Below are positions 1 to 6,277 of a stretch of DNA of 11,101 bases, piece by piece; position 1 is the stretch's first letter, and each line of letters opens with the position of its first letter. Source of the stretch: Euryarchaeota archaeon UBA226 (lineage in GTDB: Archaea > Thermoplasmatota > Poseidoniia > Poseidoniales > Poseidoniaceae); NCBI GenBank assembly GCA_002505935.1, contig DAWL01000071.1:1-11101 (forward strand), written 5' to 3'. Below the pieces are notes generated by a model. That model was given only the letters and a program-made list of their open reading frames with translations. It made no database searches and was not told the DNA's origin. The position numbers and the translations under genes were made by a program.

Positions 1-984
1 AACTCTATCCAAGAAGTATCTCTCCTCCCAGTATGTTCCAGCGAATTCACTACCCCACAGATATGCTGAAAGTCCAGTTGCAGGTCCAATTAGATAGTCT
101 GGACACATATTCCCCAAATCGCCTTCGTCTTGATCGAAACCATAGGAGCCGTAAACTCCGTTGTGCATTATTGGTGCTCGTGCTTCGTTGCTTCCGTTAC
201 GCCACATCAATTCCATGACGCCTATGAGGCCCGAAATTGGGACAATTGTCGCTAGGTGTTCATTGCCGAACATCGCCGCTTGCCATGGGGTTGAACCATC
301 ATACGACTTACCTATCATTCCGACTTTGCCATTGCTCCAATTCTGGGAGCCTAACCAAGTGACTGCCGCATCTACTCCAAGTTGCTCAGCAGTGCCCATC
401 AGGTCCATGCAATGATTAGAACGTCCTGTGCCCATCACTGAAACCTGAGCAAAAGCGAAACCGTGAGGCACTAATTGTTCGATGATCATCTTGCCTAACC
501 AAGTGCCCGCTTCTTCAATTCCAGGTGTTTCCACCGAGGGTTCGTCGAAATATGGGCCGAATTCAGCGATTACCGGTACGGTTTCTCCCTCATCCAAGAT
601 TGGTACCCAAATCGCAAGGCTGACCATGCCATTCGGCGCAGAACCCCCTTCCTCTATTGGTAAATCGAAATTAACGAAATGGTGTGTTCCAGTCCACAAT
701 TGCTGGCCATCAGGTCCAGTCTTAGTTCCATTTTCTAGGACGTAAGAATGGCTACCATTGGTGGAAAAATCCAGTTTATGCCTATCCCAAATGGGATTGT
801 TTTGCTCAACCAGTTCATCAATTGCTTCCTCTTCAAGAGGGGCTCCAACCACTCTGCTCATCAAGATGAAAACCATTACTACAGCTATGGTTGCGCCCAG
901 TGCGAGGTTAAGTGAATCACCACTTTTAGCCTCGGCTAGAACGGCATCTCCGCCCTCTTCGGTATCGAGCAGCATCGCGTCCAT
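1..984 (-). CDS. Membrane-anchored Xaa-Pro dipeptidyl-peptidase-like serine hydrolase (S15 / CocE-NonD type), C-terminus cut by window edge
   Basis: The minus-strand frame stays open from an ATG at 984 to base 1, giving 328 residues with no stop, so the C-terminus lies outside the window. Residues 25-48 form one hydrophobic segment, which suggests an N-terminal signal anchor with the catalytic domain outside the cell. The domain reads as an S15-type alpha/beta hydrolase. GTGRS followed by a Cys (residues 185-192) matches the family's GTGxSxGC block, and GKSYDG (225-230) is the nucleophile elbow with Ser227. The catalytic Asp and His would lie beyond the edge. By family, such enzymes release X-Pro dipeptides or act on related esters and amides; a role in scavenging external peptides is inferred. 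An in-frame TGA lies just upstream of the start. A second ATG at 975 has GAGGT nine bases before it and may be the true start. The fold is quite sure; the substrate is not. Confidence 0.85.
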   Translation of the reverse strand, partial: MDAMLLDTEEGGDAVLAEAKSGDSLNLALGATIAVVMVFILMSRVVGAPLEEEAIDELVEQNNPIWDRHKLDFSTNGSHSYVLENGTKTGPDGQQLWTGTHHFVNFDLPIEEGGSAPNGMVSLAIWVPILDEGETVPVIAEFGPYFDEPSVETPGIEEAGTWLGKMIIEQLVPHGFAFAQVSVMGTGRSNHCMDLMGTAEQLGVDAAVTWLGSQNWSNGKVGMIGKSYDGSTPWQAAMFGNEHLATIVPISGLIGVMELMWRNGSNEARAPIMHNGVYGSYGFDQDEGDLGNMCPDYLIGPATGLSAYLWGSEFAGTYWEERYFLDRV

Positions 985-989
985 ACCTC
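985..989 (-). promoter_or_regulatory. Possible Shine-Dalgarno for the peptidase gene
   Basis: On the minus strand GAGGT abuts the first ATG (984) but lies nine bases before the second in-frame ATG (975). If it is used, translation begins at 975 and the protein is three residues shorter. If the transcript is leaderless, the first ATG would be used instead. Confidence 0.35.
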
Positions 990-1112
990 GCTGAGGATAT
1001 TCTCACTAATCGTTTATTCGCCCTCCTCAGTTGAAGACGAAAGACGGAATTCCTCTAACAAAATTGAGTGAATCTTGAAGAGCGCCTTGGATTCTGATTC
1101 CAACTTACAATT

Positions 1113-1586
1113 CTATTCTTTAGGAATGATCCATCTGTCTCCGGATTTACCTTCAGGAATCATGCCAAAGAATTCAATCAATTCGTCCTTCTGGAAACTA
1201 TAAATTTCCATTTTAAATCCATCTGAGTTATTCAACGAGTAAACAATACGGTCTCCTTCATCCTCACTTCTCATTTCCAAACCTTCTATGGGAAAATTCT
1301 CTTGTTCCTTCATTTTGTATGTTTGACCGAAGTACTTTTTTACGGTACCATCGGTAATACTAAATTGTATTTTTAATTTTGAGATACGGTCTAAGATCAA
1401 GTACCCTATTGCTTCTAAAATCACAATTAGGACAATGACTTGTTGAGCCCCTCCGAAATATGTCCATCCCTTGTCATTGGGCAGGATGTTCCAGATAATT
1501 ATCGGTATAATCACCATTCCTAGGATTGAAAAATATTTTATGTATTTCAAAAAATAATAAGGTTCCAATATTATTTCTTTATTCAT
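1113..1586 (-). CDS. Hypothetical two-span membrane protein with cytosolic beta-rich domain, low G+C
   Basis: This 157-residue protein is not recognised. Hydrophobic segments at about 17-35 and 46-66 predict two membrane spans joined by a short loop. They are followed by a soluble tail of about 90 residues with alternating short hydrophobic and charged stretches, which would suit a small beta-rich domain ending in a helix. A PH-like (bPH) arrangement is a guess from this layout only. The base composition stands out: a hand count over seven sequence lines gives about 34% G+C, against about 50% in samples of carB, with Lys/Ile/Asn-rich codons. It has its own TATA-like box and is separated from traB by 48 bases, so it is probably transcribed alone. 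The composition suggests recent acquisition or a fast-evolving lineage-specific gene. The reading frame is well supported; the function is unknown. Confidence 0.75.
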   Translation of the reverse strand: MNKEIILEPYYFLKYIKYFSILGMVIIPIIIWNILPNDKGWTYFGGAQQVIVLIVILEAIGYLILDRISKLKIQFSITDGTVKKYFGQTYKMKEQENFPIEGLEMRSEDEGDRIVYSLNNSDGFKMEIYSFQKDELIEFFGMIPEGKSGDRWIIPKE

Positions 1587-1600
1587 GACTATGCGTAATG

Positions 1601-1614
1601 AATTTTTACTATAA
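1601..1614 (-). promoter_or_regulatory. TATA-like promoter for the 157-residue membrane protein
   Basis: The minus strand reads TTATAGTAAAAATT, with TTATAGTA at -28 to -21 relative to the ATG at 1586. This is the spacing expected of an archaeal TATA box when transcription starts at or next to the start codon. No Shine-Dalgarno is visible before this ATG, which fits a leaderless message. Confidence 0.45.
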
Positions 1615-1634
1615 GTTCATTGCCGACATTCAAT

Positions 1635-2804
1635 TTAGAATGCGGTAATAATCCCTGCAGTTGCAAACCATGCTCCAAGCATACTTCCAAGATTTGTAAG
1701 GGCAGTCACCAATAGAACTCGTCCGGCCCGGTTAGACCAGAACAATTTCATCTCATCGAGTTTGAGGAAATCTTTGAGGTCCTTGGTCGAAGGTTCTCGT
1801 ACTACCAATTGAACGTAACCGGCAAACCACCCCGCTGCTAATGCAGGGTTCAGTGAGGTGATCGGACTGGCTATTGCAGCAGTCAATATGGCTAGAGGAT
1901 GCCCCCTCGCAATCATGCAACATATGGCTGCCATCGCAGCGTTGAACAGCGTCCAGATGGTCAACATCTGGTATAGGTCGCCCTCGGCTCCAGTATAGAG
2001 GAACCATCCCATCAAGCCAAAGACCAAGAGTGGAATTCCCCACATTACGACTTTCCAAAGCGGATTTGGACGAGGTACGATTTCAAGTTCTTCGATTCTT
2101 TCTGCAGTTGTCTCTCTATTCTGCAAACGCTTGCTGACGCCATCCAAGTGCCCTGCGCCAATTACTGCCAGAACCTTTCCCTTACTCCGTTGACTTTCGA
2201 TTTTGGTTGCTAAGTATTCGTCTCTTTCATCGACCAATACTTCACCTGCAGAGGGGGCTATTTGCTTGAGTTCTTCCATCAATTCGCTGAGCAGGTCTTT
2301 ATTCGATAGCAATTCATTAATTTCGGGGATATCTTCCTCAGAATCATCTTCAGGAGCCACCAATCCCCATAATATTCTCCACTTCTCGCGCAGACCCATA
2401 TTTCGCCATGCGCGCCTGAGTGTGATCTGTATGTCTCGGTCGACCAATGCAACTTCGATATTCTTCTCTTCGGCACTATTCATGGCGCCTAGAAGTTCTG
2501 CTCCAGGTTGTACTCCTTCGTCCATGCCAAGCCTTCTTTGTTCAGCGGCGAGCATGGATTGGAAGAGGACCAATGGTGCCTTGCCTTCTTTGATGACTTT
2601 GCGTAGCCCTTCTTGGTCTAGTCTACGCTCATCCTTCAAGGCCTGTGCCCTGCTATTGCACAATTCGATGGCGACTACATCAGGCCTCCACTCCTCGATT
2701 TGTTTGTCGACTAATTCCACAGAATCTTTGGATACATGTGCAGTTCCAATGATTCTGAGATTCTCATCGATGTCGACGATTGGTTCATTCTCAGACTCCG
2801 ACAA
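1635..2804 (-). CDS. traB: TraB/PrgY family membrane protein
   Basis: This 389-residue protein belongs to the TraB/PrgY (GumN/TIKI-related) family. Family motifs appear in order: GTAHVS at 20-25, a VAIELC segment at 44-49, DRDIQITLRRAW at 122-133, and VIGAGHLDGV at 214-223. These surround the conserved His and Glu that resemble the metal-binding residues of TIKI-type proteases. The C-terminal third is membrane-embedded, with likely spans near 249-270, 278-298, 303-333 and 361-387. It includes the archaeal-type block HPLAILTA...SPITSLNP (302-320). Bacterial relatives shut down a peptide sex pheromone, but the role in archaea is not known. The start is TTG at 2804, directly after the folP stop and preceded by a strong GGAGGTG. 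No in-frame ATG exists between there and the conserved domain. It is co-transcribed with folP by position. The family call is secure; the biochemical activity is not. Confidence 0.9.
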   Translation of the reverse strand: MSESENEPIVDIDENLRIIGTAHVSKDSVELVDKQIEEWRPDVVAIELCNSRAQALKDERRLDQEGLRKVIKEGKAPLVLFQSMLAAEQRRLGMDEGVQPGAELLGAMNSAEEKNIEVALVDRDIQITLRRAWRNMGLREKWRILWGLVAPEDDSEEDIPEINELLSNKDLLSELMEELKQIAPSAGEVLVDERDEYLATKIESQRSKGKVLAVIGAGHLDGVSKRLQNRETTAERIEELEIVPRPNPLWKVVMWGIPLLVFGLMGWFLYTGAEGDLYQMLTIWTLFNAAMAAICCMIARGHPLAILTAAIASPITSLNPALAAGWFAGYVQLVVREPSTKDLKDFLKLDEMKLFWSNRAGRVLLVTALTNLGSMLGAWFATAGIITAF

Positions 2805-3644
2805 CTAAACACCTCCATTAATTGCAGAATTCATCTTTGCAACGTCGAGATGTTCTGCCACATCATGTACTCTTAGGATATCTACTCCAAGTTTCTGTGC
2901 CTGAGTTGCCACGGCTAGAGTGCCCGGTAATCTGTCGGCAGTTTCTTCACGTTCAGTAATGGCCCCAATCATCGATTTACGAGATGCTCCCCAAAGTATT
3001 GCAAAGCCTTCAGGGCCTCTTTCTATATCTTGAAGCAAATCGAGGTTGTGTTGCAAAGTCTTTCCAAATCCGAATCCCGGGTCGAGAACAACATTCTCTG
3101 TGTCATGTCCTAAGTCAACCAACTCCCTTGCTTTGCTGAGTAATTGTGCATAGACTTCTTCGAAAACGTTGAGGTAAGTTGGGTTCTCCTGCATATCTCC
3201 CGGTTCTCCTTGCATATGCATTATGCAGGCTGCACAACCTCTTTGTGCGATTAATTCAAGCATTTTTGGATCTCTTAGTCCGCTAACATCGTTGACCATA
3301 TCGGCTCCTGCATCTAGGGCCGCTGCTGCGACCTCCGGGTGCCGAGTGTCTACTGATATCCATACATCGGAAGAACTCCGCAATTCACTAATGACTGGAA
3401 TTACTCTGTTCAATTCTTGTTCTATGGAGACTGCTTCCGCTCCTGGCCTTGTTGACTCTCCGCCAATATCTATCCAATCAGCGCCTTCTGCAATCATCTG
3501 TAAGGCCCTTTCGAAATCGCCTGAGCGGCTAGCCGAATGGAATGAATCAGGAGTGCAATTGATGATTCCCATCAATCTAGGCCTACCATCGGCATGAGCC
3601 CTAAGAGCTCGGCGGCAATCCCTAACCCCTCTAGAACCGGCCAT
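2805..3644 (-). CDS. folP: Dihydropteroate synthase
   Basis: This 279-residue protein condenses 6-hydroxymethyl-dihydropterin diphosphate with p-aminobenzoate in folate synthesis, in the cytosol. It has the full motif set of a TIM-barrel DHPS: MGIINCTPDSF (25-35, diphosphate loop), DIGGESTRPGA (59-69), a DTRHPEVA strand, NDVSG, MHMQG, LDPGFGFGKT (pterin pocket), GASRKS, and a terminal LRVHDV before the last helix. The length is normal for the family (about 270-285). The ATG at 3644 leaves about 20 residues before the first barrel strand; the next in-frame ATG (Met25) would start within that strand. The gene is divergent from the 220-residue membrane protein across a 57-base gap containing an AT-rich near-palindrome. 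Its stop abuts the traB start. A pterin-binding methyltransferase paralogue is less likely, because both the loop-2 motif and the GASRKS motif are intact. Confidence 0.95.
   Translation of the reverse strand: MAGSRGVRDCRRALRAHADGRPRLMGIINCTPDSFHSASRSGDFERALQMIAEGADWIDIGGESTRPGAEAVSIEQELNRVIPVISELRSSSDVWISVDTRHPEVAAAALDAGADMVNDVSGLRDPKMLELIAQRGCAACIMHMQGEPGDMQENPTYLNVFEEVYAQLLSKARELVDLGHDTENVVLDPGFGFGKTLQHNLDLLQDIERGPEGFAILWGASRKSMIGAITEREETADRLPGTLAVATQAQKLGVDILRVHDVAEHLDVAKMNSAINGGV
2810..2816 (-). promoter_or_regulatory. Strong Shine-Dalgarno for traB inside the end of folP
   Basis: The minus strand reads GGAGGTG five bases before the TTG at 2804. It is encoded by the last sense codons of folP (Asn-Gly-Gly-Val). 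It decides the non-ATG start of traB and indicates translational coupling across the folP stop. Confidence 0.7.
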
Positions 3645-3667
3645 GACGTACCCCGTGAGTCAGGCAT

Positions 3668-3683
3668 CCTTTATCAGATAAGG
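3668..3683. promoter_or_regulatory. Near-palindromic TATA element shared by two divergent genes
   Basis: The sequence CCTTTATCAGATAAGG is an inverted repeat (CCTT-T-ATC / GATAAGG) in the 57-base gap between the folP ATG (3644, minus) and the ATG at 3702 (plus). Read rightward, TTTATC lies 27-32 bases before 3702. Read leftward, TTATC lies 33-37 bases before 3644. Both suit an archaeal TATA box with no leader or a leader of about ten bases. A regulator binding a palindromic operator is an alternative reading. Confidence 0.5.
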
Positions 3684-3701
3684 TGCGCGAGCATTGCGAG
3701 T

Positions 3702-4364
3702 ATGGGCGCGGTTGAGGATGCGGCTGAGGATGCAGAATCTGCTGTTTCTTCAGAAGATGACGTGGCCATGCCTAGTCCGCAGCAGTTAGAAATCGCAGAG
3801 AATATTCTCAACCGTTTGAACCCCAAAGATCGGCATGAATTAGGGAAGATGATTCATCATCGGTCCTTGACTTGCGGGGGTATCGCTGCGGGATTAGCGA
3901 TATTCTGGTGGCTCTCGATTCAACGGATTGGAGATGATCCAATAAACCAGAGCGAGTCTTTGGTCAAAGGTATTACTTTCATGACACTTTCATATCTTGT
4001 TCCAGCGGTAGTATTCTTTGCATCAATACTCAATGCTGCTAGCCGTGAGAAGGGTCAACCCGGTCCTGCATTAATTGCCGGTGCCATGTTCTTGGTAATG
4101 GGCTTCTTTTCCTTTGAACCACTTGTCATGGGTCTCCTTGACTCAACGGTAGAAGTGGGTAATGCTTTGTGGCAAACTCTCCGTCTAACGATTCTCGGTG
4201 TTGGTTTCTTCTTCGTAGCCAAGTTGTTCATCGAGGCCTTCCTGCTGAATTGGGTCATGCGTCTAGAAGAGGCATTTTCGGGTATGGAGATTTTGGCGAT
4301 CGCCTCGCAAGAAATGTCTGCTCCTGAGCCTGAGCCTGAGGATGCTGAACAAGCGGACGCCTGA
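3702..4364 (+). CDS. Hypothetical four-span membrane protein with acidic termini
   Basis: This 220-residue protein is not recognised. Both ends are acidic and of low complexity: an Ala/Glu/Asp/Ser N-terminus (1-22) and a Pro-Glu repeat near the C-terminus. Between them lie an amphipathic stretch (27-50) and four predicted spans at about 56-73, 86-111, 120-145 and 157-183. The frame stays open upstream to 3594, but that part overlaps the start of folP on the other strand. The ATG at 3702 sits at the right distance from a TATA-like box, so the shorter form is preferred. It is the first gene of a rightward cluster, with trm56 beginning 14-26 bases after its stop, so the two are probably co-transcribed. 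Nothing in the sequence identifies a transport or enzymatic role. Confidence 0.75.
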   Translation: MGAVEDAAEDAESAVSSEDDVAMPSPQQLEIAENILNRLNPKDRHELGKMIHHRSLTCGGIAAGLAIFWWLSIQRIGDDPINQSESLVKGITFMTLSYLVPAVVFFASILNAASREKGQPGPALIAGAMFLVMGFFSFEPLVMGLLDSTVEVGNALWQTLRLTILGVGFFFVAKLFIEAFLLNWVMRLEEAFSGMEILAIASQEMSAPEPEPEDAEQADA

Positions 4365-4390
4365 AGAAGTCAAGGCTAGTGCCGAGATTC

Positions 4391-4915
4391 ATGTGCGCCG
4401 AGGTGGTTGTGCTTAGACTGGGTCATCGCAAAGGTAGAGATCCACGAATCACCACTCACCTTGGGCTTGTTGCCAGAGCATTTGGCGCACAACGTTTGGT
4501 ACTTGCAGGAGACGAGGACGAGGAGTTGTTTGCTGGGCTGCATTCGGTATCAGAGAGTTTCGGCGGTAGTTTGCAAACTGAATATACCGAGAAGCCCATG
4601 GCATGGCTGAAGAATTTCGTTAAGACAGGTAAGGCAGTACATCTAACCATGTACGGACTTCCATTTCGCGAAGTGATTCCCGAATTGCACAACAATGTTC
4701 CTTTGTGTATAGTCGTGGGCGGTGCAAAAGTACCTCGACAAGTATACGATATCTGCCATCATAATGTCGCCGTCGGCAATCAGCCGCACAGCGAAGTTGC
4801 AGCACTTGCCCTATTCCTAGACTCTTACGTCGAGTCACCTCCTGTTTTCGATGATGCAAAGTTGACAATAGAGCCAAATCAGCGAGGAAAAACTGTCCAT
4901 GAAAGTGGCGATTAA
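4391..4915 (+). CDS. trm56: tRNA (cytidine(56)-2'-O)-methyltransferase (aTrm56)
   Basis: This SAM-dependent SPOUT-family enzyme methylates the 2'-OH of C56 in the tRNA T-loop and is found only in archaea. The protein begins with the family's opening VVVLRLGHR, then RDPRITTHLGL and ARAFGA. It continues with HLTMYG (84-89), VVGGAKVPRQVYD (108-120) and the C-terminal knot region GNQPHSEVAALA (129-140), which forms the SAM site in SPOUT proteins. At about 174 residues it matches the compact members of the family. The ATG at 4391 is preferred because known Trm56 proteins have only a few residues before the first strand. A GTG at 4379 would add four residues. No clear Shine-Dalgarno precedes either start. 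The gene sits 26 bases after the four-span membrane protein and 63 bases before carA. Identification is very secure and is the best single marker that the DNA is archaeal. Confidence 0.95.
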   Translation: MCAEVVVLRLGHRKGRDPRITTHLGLVARAFGAQRLVLAGDEDEELFAGLHSVSESFGGSLQTEYTEKPMAWLKNFVKTGKAVHLTMYGLPFREVIPELHNNVPLCIVVGGAKVPRQVYDICHHNVAVGNQPHSEVAALALFLDSYVESPPVFDDAKLTIEPNQRGKTVHESGD

Positions 4916-4978
4916 GATGAAGGTTTAGCGGCCGTTAGATAGGTAATCATCTTAGAGCCCACTTTGGGACCAAAGACG

Positions 4979-6277
4979 ATGTCGGCGGGGCTCGCGGCAC
5001 AAGGGGGATTCTGTCCCGGTGCATCTACTGCTTCCGAAGGTAATGCTCCAGTGTTCACTGATGCCGCCGATTCCTTACTGCATGCAATCTCTCCAGCCCC
5101 TGCTGAACAACCAATTGGATTGCTTCTATTAGCTGATGGTAGCCGTTTTGAGGGTTTGTTATTCGGAGCCTGTGGCATTGCTGAAGGTGAGTTGGTTTTC
5201 ACTACTGGAATGACTGGTTTCCAAGAAAGCCTGACAGACCCTAGTTTTGCAGGGCAAGTTCTTACTTTCACATATCCATTGATCGGTAATTATGGCGTTC
5301 ATCTTAGCAAGAGTGAATCCGCTGGAATCTGGCCGAGAGGAGTTGTTGTCCGTCATGCCATGCGCGAGCCGGACCACCGCGATTCTGTTGCAGGGCTAGA
5401 TGAATTTCTCAGGGCACATTCAGTGACGGGAATCGAATCTATCGATACTAGAGCGGTGACTCGCAGAGTAAGAGAGCACGGTACCCTATTGTGTGTACTA
5501 GGTCCCGCTGATGAAGAAAAGGAAATGATGCGGCGCTTGCAAGAGATGAAGGCCCCTGACCTCGAAGATTTGGTCGATGAGGTTTCTATCGATGAAGCGG
5601 TCTTGTTGAATCCAGGATTTGATGCACCCCGTCTTGCTGCTTTGGATTGTGGTATCAAGTACAACATACTTAGAGAACTGTGCCGTAGATTCGAAGTTCT
5701 CTGGTGCCCTCCTGATATCTCATTTGACGAACTTGTCGATGAATGGAAGATAGATGCAATGTTTTGTTCCAATGGCCCAGGCGACCCTGCCCATCCGGGT
5801 AAGGCAACTAGAGCAAGAGAAACTCTAGCTGCGGCAGTAGCCAAGGGCCTGCCAACAATGGGTATCTGCCTTGGACATCAACTGCTTGGTTTGGCTTGTG
5901 GCCTGAGCACTTACAAAATGAGGTATGGGCATAGAGGTGCTAATCAACCAGTTCTCGATTTGGTAACGAACAGCGTTGCAATAACCTCTCAGAATCATGG
6001 TTTTGCAGTTGAGGATCCAGAGAAGGGAATGCTGGCCGCTCATCCGAGTGGTGCTAATAGCGGACCTCAAGAGAATATCACAGGACATCGAGCGATTGTG
6101 CGTCACGTTAACGCCAACGACCGCACAGTAGAAGGGTTGGATATCGAAGATAGACCCGCTTTCAGTGTACAGTATCATCCCGAGGCTTGCCCCGGGCCAC
6201 ACGATGCCTCTCCGCTTTTCGATAGGTTTGCAGAGATGGTAAGAGAATACATGCGAGGTGATAACGATGCCTCGTAG
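4979..6277 (+). CDS. carA: Carbamoyl-phosphate synthase small (glutaminase) subunit
   Basis: This subunit hydrolyses glutamine and channels ammonia to CarB for carbamoyl phosphate, the precursor of pyrimidines and arginine. The N-terminal CarA domain is recognised by LLADGSRFEG, TTGMTGFQESLTDPS and TYPLIGNYGV. The C-terminal class I glutamine amidotransferase domain has GICLGHQ with nucleophile Cys297, the QNHGFAVE segment, and YHPEA with His400 and Glu402, so the triad is complete. With the ATG at 4979 the protein is 432 residues, longer than the usual 360-390. About 44 Ala/Gly/Ser-rich residues precede the normal first strand. A TTG at 4964 would add five more; a TTG at 5120 would give a standard length, but no ribosome site precedes it. 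The last 11 bases overlap carB. No convincing promoter was found in the gap after trm56, so it may be read through from upstream. Confidence 0.95.
   Translation: MSAGLAAQGGFCPGASTASEGNAPVFTDAADSLLHAISPAPAEQPIGLLLLADGSRFEGLLFGACGIAEGELVFTTGMTGFQESLTDPSFAGQVLTFTYPLIGNYGVHLSKSESAGIWPRGVVVRHAMREPDHRDSVAGLDEFLRAHSVTGIESIDTRAVTRRVREHGTLLCVLGPADEEKEMMRRLQEMKAPDLEDLVDEVSIDEAVLLNPGFDAPRLAALDCGIKYNILRELCRRFEVLWCPPDISFDELVDEWKIDAMFCSNGPGDPAHPGKATRARETLAAAVAKGLPTMGICLGHQLLGLACGLSTYKMRYGHRGANQPVLDLVTNSVAITSQNHGFAVEDPEKGMLAAHPSGANSGPQENITGHRAIVRHVNANDRTVEGLDIEDRPAFSVQYHPEACPGPHDASPLFDRFAEMVREYMRGDNDAS
6255..6260 (+). promoter_or_regulatory. Shine-Dalgarno for carB inside the end of carA
   Basis: GAGGTG lies six bases before the ATG at 6267 and within the last codons of carA. 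It favours this ATG over the GTG at 6258, which is part of the ribosome site itself, and points to coupled translation of the two subunits. Confidence 0.65.

Noticed and set aside
33..994. Four rightward short frames covering the left end
   Set aside because: All are antisense to the peptidase frame on the minus strand, which carries the GKSYDG and GTGRS motifs and stays open to the edge. None resembles a protein family.
1087..1103. Hairpin of eight paired positions with one mismatch (TTGGA...TCCAA) just after the low-G+C gene
   Set aside because: The stem is short, has a single-base loop at full pairing and no T-run directly after it. Archaeal terminators rely mainly on T-tracts, so I do not call a terminator.
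2203..2808. Rightward open frame of 201 codons, rich in Ser and Leu
   Set aside because: It lies wholly antisense to traB, whose family motifs are unmistakable. The Ser-rich composition is typical of a shadow frame.
5353..5844. Leftward 163-codon frame inside carA
   Set aside because: Antisense shadow of a conserved CarA region with no recognisable domain or start signal.
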